Origin: Sporothrix humicola
Taxonomy: Eukaryota > Ascomycota > Sordariomycetes > Ophiostomatales > Ophiostomataceae
Length of the DNA: 64,000 nt
NCBI GenBank assembly: GCA_021396245.1
Contig: WNYE01000076.1
Location: 124,001 to 188,000 of the forward strand
Direction: 5' to 3'
Made by a program: the position numbers and the translations under genes. The notes beneath the pieces are model-generated. The model did no database searches, had not been told where the DNA came from, and worked only from the letters and a program-made list of their open reading frames with translations. Shown here in pieces: positions 20,079 to 29,853 of the stretch. How positions within the stretch are numbered: position 1 is the stretch's first letter; each line of letters starts with the position of its first letter.

Positions 20079-21200
20079 ATGGCAGACACAAGACTCTTTC
20101 AGCCGATGCAGCTGGGCAAGACAACACTGCAGCACCGCGTGGGTATGGCGCCGCTCACGCGTCTGCGGGCCTCGGACGGCCGCGTGCCCACTGCTCTGAT
20201 GAAGGAGTACTACACACAGAGAGCGGCCGTGCCGGGGACCTTTATCCTGTCCGAGGGCACGATCATATCGCAGGCCGGCGCCGGCGCCTGGCCGGGCGCT
20301 CCCGGCATCTGGAGCGAGGAGCAGGTCGCTGCCTGGCGCACCATCACCGACTCGGTGCACCAGCGTGGCTGCGTGATCTACTGCCAGCTCTTCCACTTTG
20401 GCCGCGCCGCCACCAAAGAGGGCGCGCGCCAGGAGGGCCTAGAATTTGTGGGGCCCAGCGCCATTGCCATTGGGCCGGGCTATGACACGCCGGCGGCCAT
20501 GACTGTCGAGCAGATCCAGCAGACCGTCCACGACTTTGCGGCCGCGGCCAAGAACGCTATGCGCGCCGGATTCGACGGCGTCGAGTTCCATGGCGCCAAC
20601 GGCTATCTGGTCGACCAGTTCCTGCAGACCACCAGCAACCAGCGCACCGATGCGTACGGCGGCAGCGTGGAGAACCGGTCGCGCCTGGCCGTCGAAGCAC
20701 TGACAGCAATCGTGGCCGCCATCGGCGCCGACCGCGTGGGTTTTCGGTTGAGCCCCTACAGCCCGTACCAGGGCATGGGCATTGCCGACCCGGTGCCGCA
20801 GTTTACCCACGTCATTAAGTGTGCCCGTGCGCTCGACCTCGCCTACCTGCACCTCGTTGAGCCGCGCATATCCGGGTCTGAGGACGATGACGCGGCTGGT
20901 CCAGCGATCAGCGTCAACCTCGACTGGGCTTACCAGCTCTGGGACAAGACGTTGCTGGTGGCCGGCGGCTACAGCAGTGCCAAGGCCCGGCAGCTGGTCG
21001 ATACGCTGCATCCGGACCGTGACATTGTCGTCATCTTTGGCCGCCATTTTGTTTCCAACCCGGACCTCGTGTACCGCCTCAAGGAGAACATCCCGCTGTC
21101 GCCGTATTATCGCCCGACGTTCTACACCTCTGATGCCGTCGGCTATGTTGATTATCCGTACAGCGATGTGTATCTGGCCAGCACAACGGTGTCAGCTTAA
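20079..21200 (+). CDS. Old Yellow Enzyme family NADPH:flavin oxidoreductase
   Basis: 373 residues from the ATG of MADTRLFQPMQLG; an upstream in-frame ATG would add 30 unconserved residues. FMN beta/alpha-barrel features are the N-terminal MAPLTRLRA, the substrate-binding His/Asn pair in VEFHGANGYLVDQFL, and the following DAYGGSVENRSR, which is diagnostic of the family. The phosphate-binding region reads LLVAGGYSS and VIFGRHFVSNPDL. These enzymes reduce activated C=C bonds of enones and nitro-compounds, and several act in fungal secondary metabolism. No biosynthetic backbone gene is nearby, so a detoxification role is more likely. Confidence 0.95.
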   Translation: MADTRLFQPMQLGKTTLQHRVGMAPLTRLRASDGRVPTALMKEYYTQRAAVPGTFILSEGTIISQAGAGAWPGAPGIWSEEQVAAWRTITDSVHQRGCVIYCQLFHFGRAATKEGARQEGLEFVGPSAIAIGPGYDTPAAMTVEQIQQTVHDFAAAAKNAMRAGFDGVEFHGANGYLVDQFLQTTSNQRTDAYGGSVENRSRLAVEALTAIVAAIGADRVGFRLSPYSPYQGMGIADPVPQFTHVIKCARALDLAYLHLVEPRISGSEDDDAAGPAISVNLDWAYQLWDKTLLVAGGYSSAKARQLVDTLHPDRDIVVIFGRHFVSNPDLVYRLKENIPLSPYYRPTFYTSDAVGYVDYPYSDVYLASTTVSA

Positions 21201-21643
21201 GTGTGATTTGATGTGTGTGGTGCCGTTGTATACTGTATAACTGCATCGACGAGGGTTGAATTGATAGACTTGAATTACGTCGGTAGTCAGAACAGTGAAC
21301 CGGAAGGCGAAATGGAAAGTCAGTTTACTAATATGGAAAACGACTTTATGGCATACAATTTTTGGGGGGGCCACCAATACCATAGATATATTCACATATC
21401 AATAGAGCAAATTCCAGATACAAATCGCGCCTTGGCTACTTAATAGTGTATGAACGATTGGATCTGAAAATTGACTTGACTTCCTGCTCATCTTAGAGGC
21501 AATTTCATATACATGGTATGCTTCGTCCTCTCTATTTGATTTCTTGTCATCCCTTCTCGAGTCTTTGATTCTCTGACCAAAAAAATATCCAGTCACCAAT
21601 ACATAGCTATAGGGCCACCTCTACCGCACAGTGGGTACCTTCC
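21201..21643. other. 3'-3' spacer, no gene seen
   Basis: 443 bp between converging genes. No coding evidence. Confidence 0.5.
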
Positions 21644-22368
21644 TCATTGAGAGAGAGTATCTGCGTAGTTGCAAACGTTCATCGGGCTAGGTGCAGCCAT
21701 GCAACTATCTGCATACGAAAGCGCCCAGTCGCCAAACTGTTTAACGTCAAATGCGTATGCCAGTCCCGCAGTCTGCAGGGCAGACACGGCATTCAACGTC
21801 CATGTAACGCAGCTTTCCGGGGGCTGTGTGTCTTTCAAAGGCACTGGGACAGACTGCAGGATAGCGACGACGTCTGCCACTGTCATGTTGCTGCCCATCT
21901 CTCCAATGATTACTCTTCCAATGAGGCTTCCACTTAATTGCGGATTTACTGGGTTCTTTATGCGAAAGTGCCAGTCACGATTGGGGTTGCGGTCCCTCCG
22001 AGTGTTGGGATCGGGCACCGCAGCGTCACTGACATCGAATGCTGCACATCGGTTGTCGTTGGTAGCTTCTGACATGAGGAGAAGCCCCCAGTGGTAGGCT
22101 TCGCGTCCCAGTCTGATACGGTTCTCTTCAAGTGAGAGCTCGGCCCGGTGGTGGAGTGTGACGGCCACATGGACGGGGACGTTTCCTGTCTCGGCTTCCT
22201 GGGACTTCTTGTCTTTCTTGTCCTTGGACGTCCCCTTTTTGCTGTCCTTTCCGGATGTCTGTATGGAATTATTAGCAAAAGTCGAATACAATATATGTTC
22301 AGAGAAGACGTTACAGCTTTAGTCGTGATGTTTAACTCTCTACATACCTTCTTGAAAAGCTTGTGCAT
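21644..22368 (-). CDS. Hypothetical fungal protein with Lys-rich N terminus (two exons)
   Basis: The first exon is only seven codons (22368-22348, MHKLFKK), then an 89-bp intron with GTATGT and CAG ends, then exon 2 (22258-21644); 211 residues. The N terminus is basic and disordered (GKDSKKGTSKDKKDKK). The folded part begins VPVHVAVTLHHRAEL and includes GREAYHWGLLL and CVTWTLNAVSALQ. This looks like a family of small ascomycete proteins of unknown function that I cannot name. A run of HWG and C/W residues in the core may be an active site, but that is speculation. Confidence 0.65.
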
Positions 22369-23031
22369 TTTGTTGGTAGACTTGACTGTTTTTTTCGTGT
22401 GGAGTTGGATAGTTCTTTGGATTGCTTGAATGTATGAATGCAGAATGTCCCAAGGTTTGCCAATGCTCAAATGAGGTGGTTTCCTGGGCACGTTTAATAA
22501 ACCGTGACGATGATGACCATAGCCGCTCACGGGCCTCGCCAACGGGCCGCTCCAGCGGGCGGCACTAACCCACAGGGCGCTTCATGAGACGGATGCCTGC
22601 CTTTCAGGGTCTGGCGGCACGGATGTGTAAAAAATCTTGCTTTCGAGGTCCTGGACCAATGGGCGAGTTGAACAATTGGAAAAGAACAGATTATGATACA
22701 GGGGAGGAGAGACATCCCATAAATAGGTGACGAAAGGTGTCAAAAGAGTGGAATTGGCAATGAAGCGCTTCCTCCGCCCACCATAACCAGGACATGCAGT
22801 GGGTTCCCTTCATCTATAATTAAACATATCAGTTCAAACATTCCTTGATTTTATCGACACATTATCTATACGAAAGTATTTACGAAACCACTGTCAACCC
22901 AGTCCACGGCACTTCGTATTTTGCAAGCAAAGTTTCTCAGCCGCATCACATGATAGACAGACCCATGTCACGTGGTCACATTTTGATGACTAAGCTGTCC
23001 CTGACGCGGCTTTGAACAGCATTTCACGACA
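22369..23031. other. Divergent promoter region, no gene seen
   Basis: 663 bp between the divergent hypothetical-protein and APH-kinase genes. No supported gene or clear motif. Confidence 0.45.
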
Positions 23032-23961
23032 ATGAAAAGCTGCCATTTGCAACATCCACCATGCCGCACAATATTCGATGCCGCGGCATCAATCCGTCAC
23101 AACGCGATGGGGTTCTTTTCTTTCTTAACTTCAATTCCGCTGGGCTGGTTACTTCCCTTATCCACCCGCCTGCGCCTGGGGCGCGCACACTTTACGACCC
23201 TCTCGCCCAATGTCGTGCAGGTTAGCACGCGTCGCATCATCAAAGGGCCATGCTACCCCTGTGAGCTGGAGGCTCTCTTATACGTACGCGAACACACGAC
23301 CATACCGATACCAAAAGTCTATCGCTCCTATCCGGCGGAGAATGGGAAAGTTTACATTGAGATGGAGTTTGTGGAGGGTACGAGCCTAGCCGACCTATGG
23401 CTGAGTACGGATGCCAAGACAGGCTTACAAGACGACGTCCAGGCGGCAATCATGGCCGACCTGCGCGATGCAGTCGAGCAACTCCGCCGCCTTCCACCGC
23501 CGACACAAAACGGCGAAACGGGCGGCATCGTCGCATCGGCGTCCACCAAAGAGGGCATAACGGATGGTCGCATAGGTCCAGAGGTCTACGGCCCGTTTGC
23601 CAGCCACGACGCGTTTCACGAGTTCCTACGCGGCGGCATTCCTCTGGAATCGACGCAGGAGATTTATGGTGATGCCGTCTTTAAGGCACACTCCAAGCGC
23701 TACAAAACACACTTTGCGCACGCCGACTTGGTGCCGCGCAACATTATTGTTCGCGACGGGCGCGTCGCCGCCATTATCGACTGGGGTTTCTCTGGATGGT
23801 ATCCCGAGTACTGGGAGTACACCAAGATCCACTTTGACGCATTTTTGCGGCCAGCCTGGTACAAGGCCGTCAAAGAAACCTTTCCGCGGTACGACGAAGA
23901 ACTCGAGGCAGAACGGTCGCTGCGGCAGCAGTTTGATGAGCCTGGTGTGGTGCGTCAATAA
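23032..23961 (+). CDS. APH-type phosphotransferase / protein kinase-like protein
   Basis: 309 residues from the ATG at 23032. An ATG at codon 26 (MGFFSFLTSIPLGWLL) is an alternative start and would place a hydrophobic segment at the N terminus. The catalytic loop reads FAHADLVPRNIIVRDG (HxDxxxxN, Brenner motif) and the metal-binding segment IIDWGFSGWYPEYWEY; both are standard in the aminoglycoside-phosphotransferase-like superfamily that is expanded in ascomycetes. The N-lobe has YIEMEFVEGTSLADLW (hinge). The substrate is unknown; in fungi most of these are not antibiotic-resistance enzymes. Confidence 0.85.
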   Translation: MKSCHLQHPPCRTIFDAAASIRHNAMGFFSFLTSIPLGWLLPLSTRLRLGRAHFTTLSPNVVQVSTRRIIKGPCYPCELEALLYVREHTTIPIPKVYRSYPAENGKVYIEMEFVEGTSLADLWLSTDAKTGLQDDVQAAIMADLRDAVEQLRRLPPPTQNGETGGIVASASTKEGITDGRIGPEVYGPFASHDAFHEFLRGGIPLESTQEIYGDAVFKAHSKRYKTHFAHADLVPRNIIVRDGRVAAIIDWGFSGWYPEYWEYTKIHFDAFLRPAWYKAVKETFPRYDEELEAERSLRQQFDEPGVVRQ

Positions 23962-24121
23962 CATGTTTTGGAGCAGGCTGGTGGAAGACACCGCTTTATT
24001 TGTAGCACTTTCTCGTTCTTTTTGTTTCTTGTAATAATAAAATTAGCATAGCGAATACACCGTGCAGCGAATATGATTTCTGGATGTCGGATATAATTGT
24101 TTGGCTAATGTACAAAAATTA

Positions 24122-25163
24122 CTATGGATGCATCCTCATGTTCATCGTTTCTTCCTGTTTCTCAGCATTAAGGAGAAGCATTTTGTGTGCCATTTCATCT
24201 CCTATTCCTTCCGCATATGCCGCCATGGCCTTGAGTGCCTGTATCGACTGTCTTGTCGGGGCTTGTAAAATTAAATGGTTCATCACCAGCGTTGCATTCT
24301 TGTAATACGCTCCAGCTATTCCTGCAATATGGGCATCTGCCCCCGCAGCCATTTTGTGTCGGACAGCCAGCGCTAGCACTGCGTTGATAAGCGCAAAGCC
24401 AGCAGCGGACGTTGCCGTTGGGACCGTCCCGCTAGCGCTGTCCGCATACATGGTGTTGAGGAGGGACAATAAGTCTTCGAGATTGTCAAGGAAGTGAAAT
24501 GCGGACCTCAACTCTTCATATGAATTTTGTACAAGTCTGGTTGCGATTGGATGCGGCATAAGTGGTGTAAATGGTGACGAGGCACTTTCTGTTGCTGTGA
24601 CAGTCGACTGGACCTGGCTCATATGCGACTCGTATGCGCCAGGCAGAAGGAATGGCGGAAACAGAGTCGGCTGTCCATTACCACTGGTCTGATTAGTTAT
24701 CGACTGTGGCTGGAGTGCTTGTACTGTTGCTGACACGAATGATACGGGCAGCGTTGAGCATATTTGTGGCGCGTCTGGAGCTGCAGTTGACGGCTGGGCG
24801 GGAACTGGTCCAGTGACTGAGGGGCCAGCCCGTTGTCCGGTTATCGTTGGCTCGTACAATCTTTCATCGTTTAAAGTTCTCCCGTTGTGTTAGTTCTGCA
24901 CATACGGGACAGAATGGTCCTACACAAGGGCCTTGGACTCACTTCTTCCCCTTCCCTCTGTACTGTCTAGCGGCAGCGTAGACGCACTCCAGGCCACGTG
25001 ACGAGCAGTTTCCACACTGCGGTGTTTCTCCATCGCACTTCACTTTACGCGACTTGCATTGTGTACATGCCTGCGGGTCAGCCTTGTGGGCATATGAGTG
25101 AACAAATTGCTACCGTCGGAGATTTTGTCAACTTACAATAAAGATCCGAGCGGGCCGGGACAT
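24122..25163 (-). CDS. Zn2Cys6 transcription factor (three exons)
   Basis: Exon 1 is nine codons (25163-25137). Exon 2 (25070-24943) holds a perfect cluster, ACTQCKSRKVKC, then CGNCSSRGLEC (spacing 2-6-6-2-6). Exon 3 (24878-24122) completes 303 residues. The intron 2 acceptor is taken as GGGAG at 24879-24880 because it keeps frame and joins to TLNDERLYEP; a nearby CAG would lead to an early stop. A Pro/Thr/Ser-rich linker follows, then a helical region (FHFLDNLEDLLSLLN, ALINAVLALAVRHKM, ALKAMAAYAEGIGDEM). The protein is short, without the full fungal-trans domain. It is divergent from the opsin-related gene. Confidence 0.8.
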
Positions 25164-25280
25164 GGCTAGTGCAATTTGACGAGGAAATGTCACCGAGGAA
25201 GATCTGAAGAGTATTGCATCCGAAATGAACTTGAGTTCTCGTCACTTTGTTCCCGGGTCGTCGACACGCCCCTTTTTATC

Positions 25281-25530
25281 TGCTTCCGTGTTGTTGGTCA
25301 GGCTGTTGTGTAAGTCGAAATTTGCTTCCGAGTCTGTCAGCTTTGTTACGTGGTGGTCGGCGATGATTTGCTGTAATTGGCTGTGAATGATGGAAGTGGA
25401 TCAAATTTGCTTCCGGAAGATCCACTGTTTCTGCTTCCATAACTTTGCGTCCAGGACCCACAATCCCGATTTAGGGGCGGGCCTTGAGAATCACAACCAA
25501 ATATCACAGCCTTGTCAATATTTGCTTCCG
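25281..25530 (+). promoter_or_regulatory. Array of TGCTTCCG elements in a divergent promoter
   Basis: TGCTTCCG occurs exactly at 25281-25288, 25323-25330, 25408-25415 and 25523-25530, with a one-mismatch copy (TGCTTCCA) at 25432-25439. Three copies extend to TTTGCTTCCG, and all lie on the same strand. They sit in the 635 bp between the Zn2Cys6 gene and the opsin-related gene. Probably a cluster of factor-binding sites; which gene they serve is not known. Confidence 0.6.
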
Positions 25531-25798
25531 TGATGACAAAATCAAAAAGTCAAGAGGATTCGGGAGTGTACTGTAACGGAAATTTTAAGACGTAAACATT
25601 CCGTACTGTTGATGAAGAAAGAACAGTCGAAAATGTGCATAAATTCATGCCATGTCGTTCCATCATGATCAACTCTCAATTCCAGTCTCCTATCCGCTCT
25701 TTCATCTCTGACCACATCCACAACAAGCCAAATCTTTTGAGTCTTATTTGCACCTTATTTCATACCAGCTTCGCCACTTTCATTGCTCCTCGCCCACC

Positions 25799-26650
25799 AT
25801 GGACTCTGTCGCCCGCAGCCTTGGTTCTCTCGGCACCAACCCGCCGCTCGGCGTTGCGTCGGCGTTGTCTGTCCACGGCAGCGACTGGCTCTGGGCCGTC
25901 ACGGCCGTCTACATTGTGTCCTTTCTCGGTCTCCTCGTCTTTTGTTTTACCACCCCCGAAGCCGACCGCGTCTTCCATTATCTGTTCACCTGCGCCCTGC
26001 TCGCCGGCTCTGTCACCTACTTTGCCCAGGCGTCTGATCTCGGCTGGGTCGCCGTCGACGGCCGCCAGATCTTTTGGGCCAAATATGTCAACTGGGCCGT
26101 CTCGTTCACGTCGGCCGCCTTGGCTCTGGGGCTGCTGTCCGACGTCTCGTGGACGACAATCTTCACCAACATGTTCATCTGCTGGCTGTGGATCGCGACC
26201 TATCTGGCCGGCAGTTTCGTCACGGCCGCCTACAAATGGGGCTTCTTTGCTTTCGGCACGTTTGCATGGGTCATCCTAGCTATGAGCACGCTCAACGAGA
26301 GCCGCGAAGCTGCTGCTCGGTCTGGAATGACACGGGACTACATGATACTGGCAGCTGTGGCCAATATCGCTTGGCTGCTCTACCCCGTGGCCTGGGCCAT
26401 TGGTATTGACGGACACGGCACGATTGGTGTCACGGCCACGTTTATCTTTATCGGCATCCTCGACATTATCCAGATGCCCCTGTTCACATTTGCCTTTGTC
26501 CTGCTCTCTCGCAAGTGGGACTATGCCCGTCTTAACCTCAACCTGAGCGAGTCCCGCAGCGGGTGGCATGCCGACAGTGACAGCAACGGACATCAAGCCA
26601 AGACGTCTTCTGCATCCGAGGCCATTCCGCTTCAAGAGTCGGCCGCTTAA
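25799..26650 (+). CDS. Opsin-related seven-helix membrane protein (HSP30/YRO2 type)
   Basis: 283 residues from the ATG at 25799. Seven hydrophobic segments start at about residue 30 (WLWAVTAVYIVSFLGLLVF). Microbial-rhodopsin landmarks align: helix C reads FWAKYVNWAVSF where bacteriorhodopsin has RYADW, so the proton acceptor Asp is Asn and the Arg is Lys. Helix G reads ILDIIQMPLFTF where a pump has D-x-x-x-K, so the Schiff-base lysine is Met. It therefore should not bind retinal covalently and belongs with the chaperone-like opsin-related proteins (yeast HSP30/YRO2/MRH1, fungal ORP), usually at the plasma membrane and often stress-induced. The C-terminal tail is polar. Confidence 0.9.
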   Translation: MDSVARSLGSLGTNPPLGVASALSVHGSDWLWAVTAVYIVSFLGLLVFCFTTPEADRVFHYLFTCALLAGSVTYFAQASDLGWVAVDGRQIFWAKYVNWAVSFTSAALALGLLSDVSWTTIFTNMFICWLWIATYLAGSFVTAAYKWGFFAFGTFAWVILAMSTLNESREAAARSGMTRDYMILAAVANIAWLLYPVAWAIGIDGHGTIGVTATFIFIGILDIIQMPLFTFAFVLLSRKWDYARLNLNLSESRSGWHADSDSNGHQAKTSSASEAIPLQESAA

Positions 26651-27262
26651 GCTCTTTGCGTATCGGTAAATGGCAGGTGTGTGTCATCCAAATATTAGAC
26701 CTTGATATATCGAGTAGGGATAGCATTTAGCATGTAGCTCTAATCTTTTCCGGCCCGTCTACTTTCTTTTTCTCTTTTTTTTCATTCGTTTTAATTCGTG
26801 GTTTTTTTTTTTTTTTTTTTTTCCTGCTTTTTTCATTTCTTAATGTATGTTTTATTTGCGTTTTTTTTTTTCATATTTATTTGACAAACAACTCAAGATA
26901 CAAACCGATCCATATAAAAAATTTAAATTTAAATTAGCAACTGCCTATCGCTATTTTTACGATCAGAATTTATCTCAGAAACCAAATATAACATGAGAGA
27001 ATGATTGTTATGACTTTATGTCTTGTTGTTAACGAGGGCAAGTGCGTTTGTTAACTGTGATCAAGTACGTCGTAGAGCGCTGTACGTTAGCGTGCGAGCC
27101 CCCTGTCCCACCCGAAAACACACTGTAAACTCAAGTCGCTGCCCAAAACGGCCTAGCGCAACAGTGACATTCTAAATTTAGTGCCAATTGCGACATGTTC
27201 GTGTTTGGCTTGACTCCTTCAATCAACACATTTCAACCTTGCAACCTCACAACCAGACGACA
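26651..27262. other. Intergenic with poly-T runs, promoter of next Zn2Cys6 gene
   Basis: 612 bp containing long T runs (about 26801-26822 and 26860-26870) and a very AT-rich stretch near 26920-26940. The exact 10-mer TCCCACCCGA lies at 27106-27115. Confidence 0.6.
27106..27115 (-). promoter_or_regulatory. Exact TCGGGTGGGA element upstream of the Zn2Cys6 gene
   Basis: The minus strand reads TCGGGTGGGA, 148 bp before the ATG at 27263. The same 10-mer occurs in the transporter/monooxygenase and hydrolase promoters, so it is a candidate binding site of this factor, including autoregulation. Confidence 0.55.
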
Positions 27263-29437
27263 ATGTCCTCGCCAGCCAGAGCAAAAGCACCCCGCCAGGC
27301 GACGGCGTGCCAGTGGTGCCGCGCGCACAAGCTCAAGTGCGACGCGGAGCAGCCGTCGTGCGGCAACTGCGCGCGGCGCAAGGTGGCGTGCGTGACGACG
27401 AACCTCAGGAAGCCCGACGCGGAAGGCCTGCGACAGGTGCCGGTCGGGCGGCGCAGGAAACTATTTCAGGCAAAATCATCGACGGATCCGCGCATACAAC
27501 ATCGACAACCTCAATCTGTCTCGCCGTCGACTTCTCACACCGAGTATCCTCTGCCGCTGCCGTCGCCGCCGCACCGGAACTTTGAGACGGGGTCGCCGGA
27601 ACGGCTGCTGCCGGGGCTGTTTGCGACGCCATTCCACGAGGAGGATCAGGAGGAGGGTAGAGATGGAGGTCAAATGGCAGCCACTCCCGCCTCGCACAGC
27701 ACGCGCACGTCTCACAACACACCGACGACCGTCTCTAGCGGCTCCCGTCAAACACAAACGAACACCAGCACGGCCAGCAGCCATTACCTCTTGGTCCAGT
27801 GGCTCGACCTGTTCTTCATGCAGAACCCGGCATGGCAGCCCGTGTTTCCGCACTTTCGGCAAGGTCTAGCTTACACGTCCGAAATCCCACTGCCATCGCC
27901 GTTCTTGTCAATCGGGGCACCATCACCAGGTCTTCCCAAAATACCACCGACCCATACAATGGACAAATACATTGGTATCTTCTTCAAAGCAATCCATCTG
28001 CTGTTTCCTATACTGGATAGGGAAGGGTTCATTGAAGGCGTATCCCAGCTACGACAGAACCACAGTGCATCCGACTACGGCCTGTTGGCGAGCACGTATG
28101 CTTTGTGTAGTATTGCCATTGACGAAGAGGCTGGCAGCGTGTCGGAAGACGGAACTCGCTACCTAGAGGCAGCTTATGTTCTGTACGCGCATCTCATGGC
28201 GAGGCCTTCACTATCTTCAGTGCAGGCTCTGCTTCTTCTCACTCTGGCTTTACGAAATCGAAACAAGGATGCCGCTAGTTGGGGCACCCTCGGTCAGGCC
28301 ATTCGGTTGGCTCAGGCGATTAACCTTCATCGAGACGACGGAAGTGACGATGCGCAGGGTGAACTCTCATCTCGCGTCTGGTGGACAGCCTACATCCTGG
28401 AGCGCACGATGGAACTCGAGACTGGAAGGCCATCAGCCATTCGTGACGACGAGTGTGATCAGAGGGAGCCAAGGTCAATGTCTGAGCCAGGCCAGTTTGA
28501 CTACTTTGGGTCGCTCATTGGCCTGGCAAAACTAAAGACGAGGGCATCTCACCTTTTGTACAGCGGCGGCCGTCGGTCTCCTGGACGGCGCACTGTCCGC
28601 CCTGTCAAGGACCTGCTGTTCGAAATGGGTCATATCGACCGTGCCCTGCTCGACTGGGCCGACACGTTCCCCGAGAGTTCTCGGCCGGGCCGAGACATCT
28701 TTTGCGGCAGTGATGAACTGCCACTGGCTACCTATGTCAGCCTTCAGTTCCACCAGACTCTGCTGGCTTTGCATCGCCCGGCTCTCTTGTCAGCACCCGG
28801 CTTCTTGAGAAACAGAATCAACACATACTGTGCCGGCACACCTCTTCGGGACCGGCTTCACTTTTCGTTGTGTATCGGCGCCGCTTCCGCTCGGTCGATG
28901 CTAAAAGCGACCAATGATCTGTTGATGTACTCGCCGGTGCCTGGGAGAATCACTCGGCTGGTGACGGCCGATCAGATCTTGCTTGCCGTCCTAGTGCTCG
29001 GTATCTACGCCGCCAAGGTCCCGATGAGCCGGCTGAATAGGTCTGACCTGGCGCTCGTCGACACATTCGGCGAGCTTGTTGAGGAGGAGTACCGGAAGGC
29101 GGGCCACAATCCAGAGTTCATCAAGGGAATATCGCTGTTCCGCACACAACTGTGCGAATACATTGCCGGCGTTCAAGGGCGAGCAGTTCCAACGGCGGCG
29201 ATATCGTGTCACACTGCAATTCAAGAGGAAGCGACAACGGCGACAGAATCCCGACCAACAGACGAGTTTGGCTTTGATCTGAGCATGGATCCAATCGACC
29301 TCGAGTCGTCGTGGGCGCATTTCTGGAACGACGATTTTGATAAATTGCTGGCAGTTCCGCAGGGTGAGCACGAGACGGTGAACATGGCCAATGTCACCAA
29401 CATGTATCTGTTAGGCATTCCGCAGTCGTGGCCATAG
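27263..29437 (+). CDS. Zn2Cys6 transcription factor with fungal-trans domain
   Basis: 724 residues from the ATG of MSSPARAKAPRQ, single exon. The cluster is ACQWCRAHKLKC, then CGNCARRKVAC (2-6-6-2-6). A basic linker follows (VGRRRKLFQAK), then a Ser/Thr/Pro-rich stretch. The fungal-specific TF domain begins about residue 230 (YIGIFFKAIHLLFPILDR). It includes the conserved SSRVWWTAYILERTMELETGRPSAI, quoted here only in part as RVWWTAYILER and TGRPSAI. It is the first gene of a run that also contains an aldolase-like protein, a transporter, a monooxygenase and a hydrolase, and its promoter carries the same 10-mer as three of those genes. It is the likely local regulator. Confidence 0.93.
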   Translation: MSSPARAKAPRQATACQWCRAHKLKCDAEQPSCGNCARRKVACVTTNLRKPDAEGLRQVPVGRRRKLFQAKSSTDPRIQHRQPQSVSPSTSHTEYPLPLPSPPHRNFETGSPERLLPGLFATPFHEEDQEEGRDGGQMAATPASHSTRTSHNTPTTVSSGSRQTQTNTSTASSHYLLVQWLDLFFMQNPAWQPVFPHFRQGLAYTSEIPLPSPFLSIGAPSPGLPKIPPTHTMDKYIGIFFKAIHLLFPILDREGFIEGVSQLRQNHSASDYGLLASTYALCSIAIDEEAGSVSEDGTRYLEAAYVLYAHLMARPSLSSVQALLLLTLALRNRNKDAASWGTLGQAIRLAQAINLHRDDGSDDAQGELSSRVWWTAYILERTMELETGRPSAIRDDECDQREPRSMSEPGQFDYFGSLIGLAKLKTRASHLLYSGGRRSPGRRTVRPVKDLLFEMGHIDRALLDWADTFPESSRPGRDIFCGSDELPLATYVSLQFHQTLLALHRPALLSAPGFLRNRINTYCAGTPLRDRLHFSLCIGAASARSMLKATNDLLMYSPVPGRITRLVTADQILLAVLVLGIYAAKVPMSRLNRSDLALVDTFGELVEEEYRKAGHNPEFIKGISLFRTQLCEYIAGVQGRAVPTAAISCHTAIQEEATTATESRPTDEFGFDLSMDPIDLESSWAHFWNDDFDKLLAVPQGEHETVNMANVTNMYLLGIPQSWP

Positions 29438-29853
29438 GCGCGATGGATACAAGATAAATTACATCATCTGTAATGAATTGTTGGAAAATTACAATATCGA
29501 TCGTGCCCCGACGTGCATCGGATGGCGGTGTTTCCCGGAAATGGGTACTTGTTTTGGCAGGCAGGTCCGACGGGAAGTCTGGCTCCGCACATCGGTGTGG
29601 GTGAAGGCGGAGACAAGTTGGCGAGTGGATTGGACGGGCAGCGTGCGGGGATAGCGAGAACCGGCGACAGCAACCCGCTAAATGACGAATCGGATAGCGG
29701 GTGCTGCTATTGGTCAAATGAGGGGCATCGCCTCAACGTCACTTTATTTAAGCATCGTCACCATCACCACCATCATCATCATCATCTCTCAAACAATCAT
29801 CATCTTTTCTTCACCTTCATTCCAATCAAATCCTCATCCTGCTACGCATCAAC
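29438..29853. promoter_or_regulatory. Promoter of the class II aldolase-like gene
   Basis: 416 bp with a TTTATTTAAG element near 29743 and a CAC/CAT trinucleotide run at about 29757-29790 in the leader. The TCGGGTGGGA element is absent, unlike at the neighbouring genes. Confidence 0.5.

Noticed and set aside
26801..26870. Poly-T tracts as a retroelement tail or target site
   Set aside because: No reverse transcriptase, target-site duplication or element body next to them.
29757..29790. CAC/CAT run as a possible regulatory repeat
   Set aside because: A simple-sequence leader of the kind common in fungal 5' UTRs.
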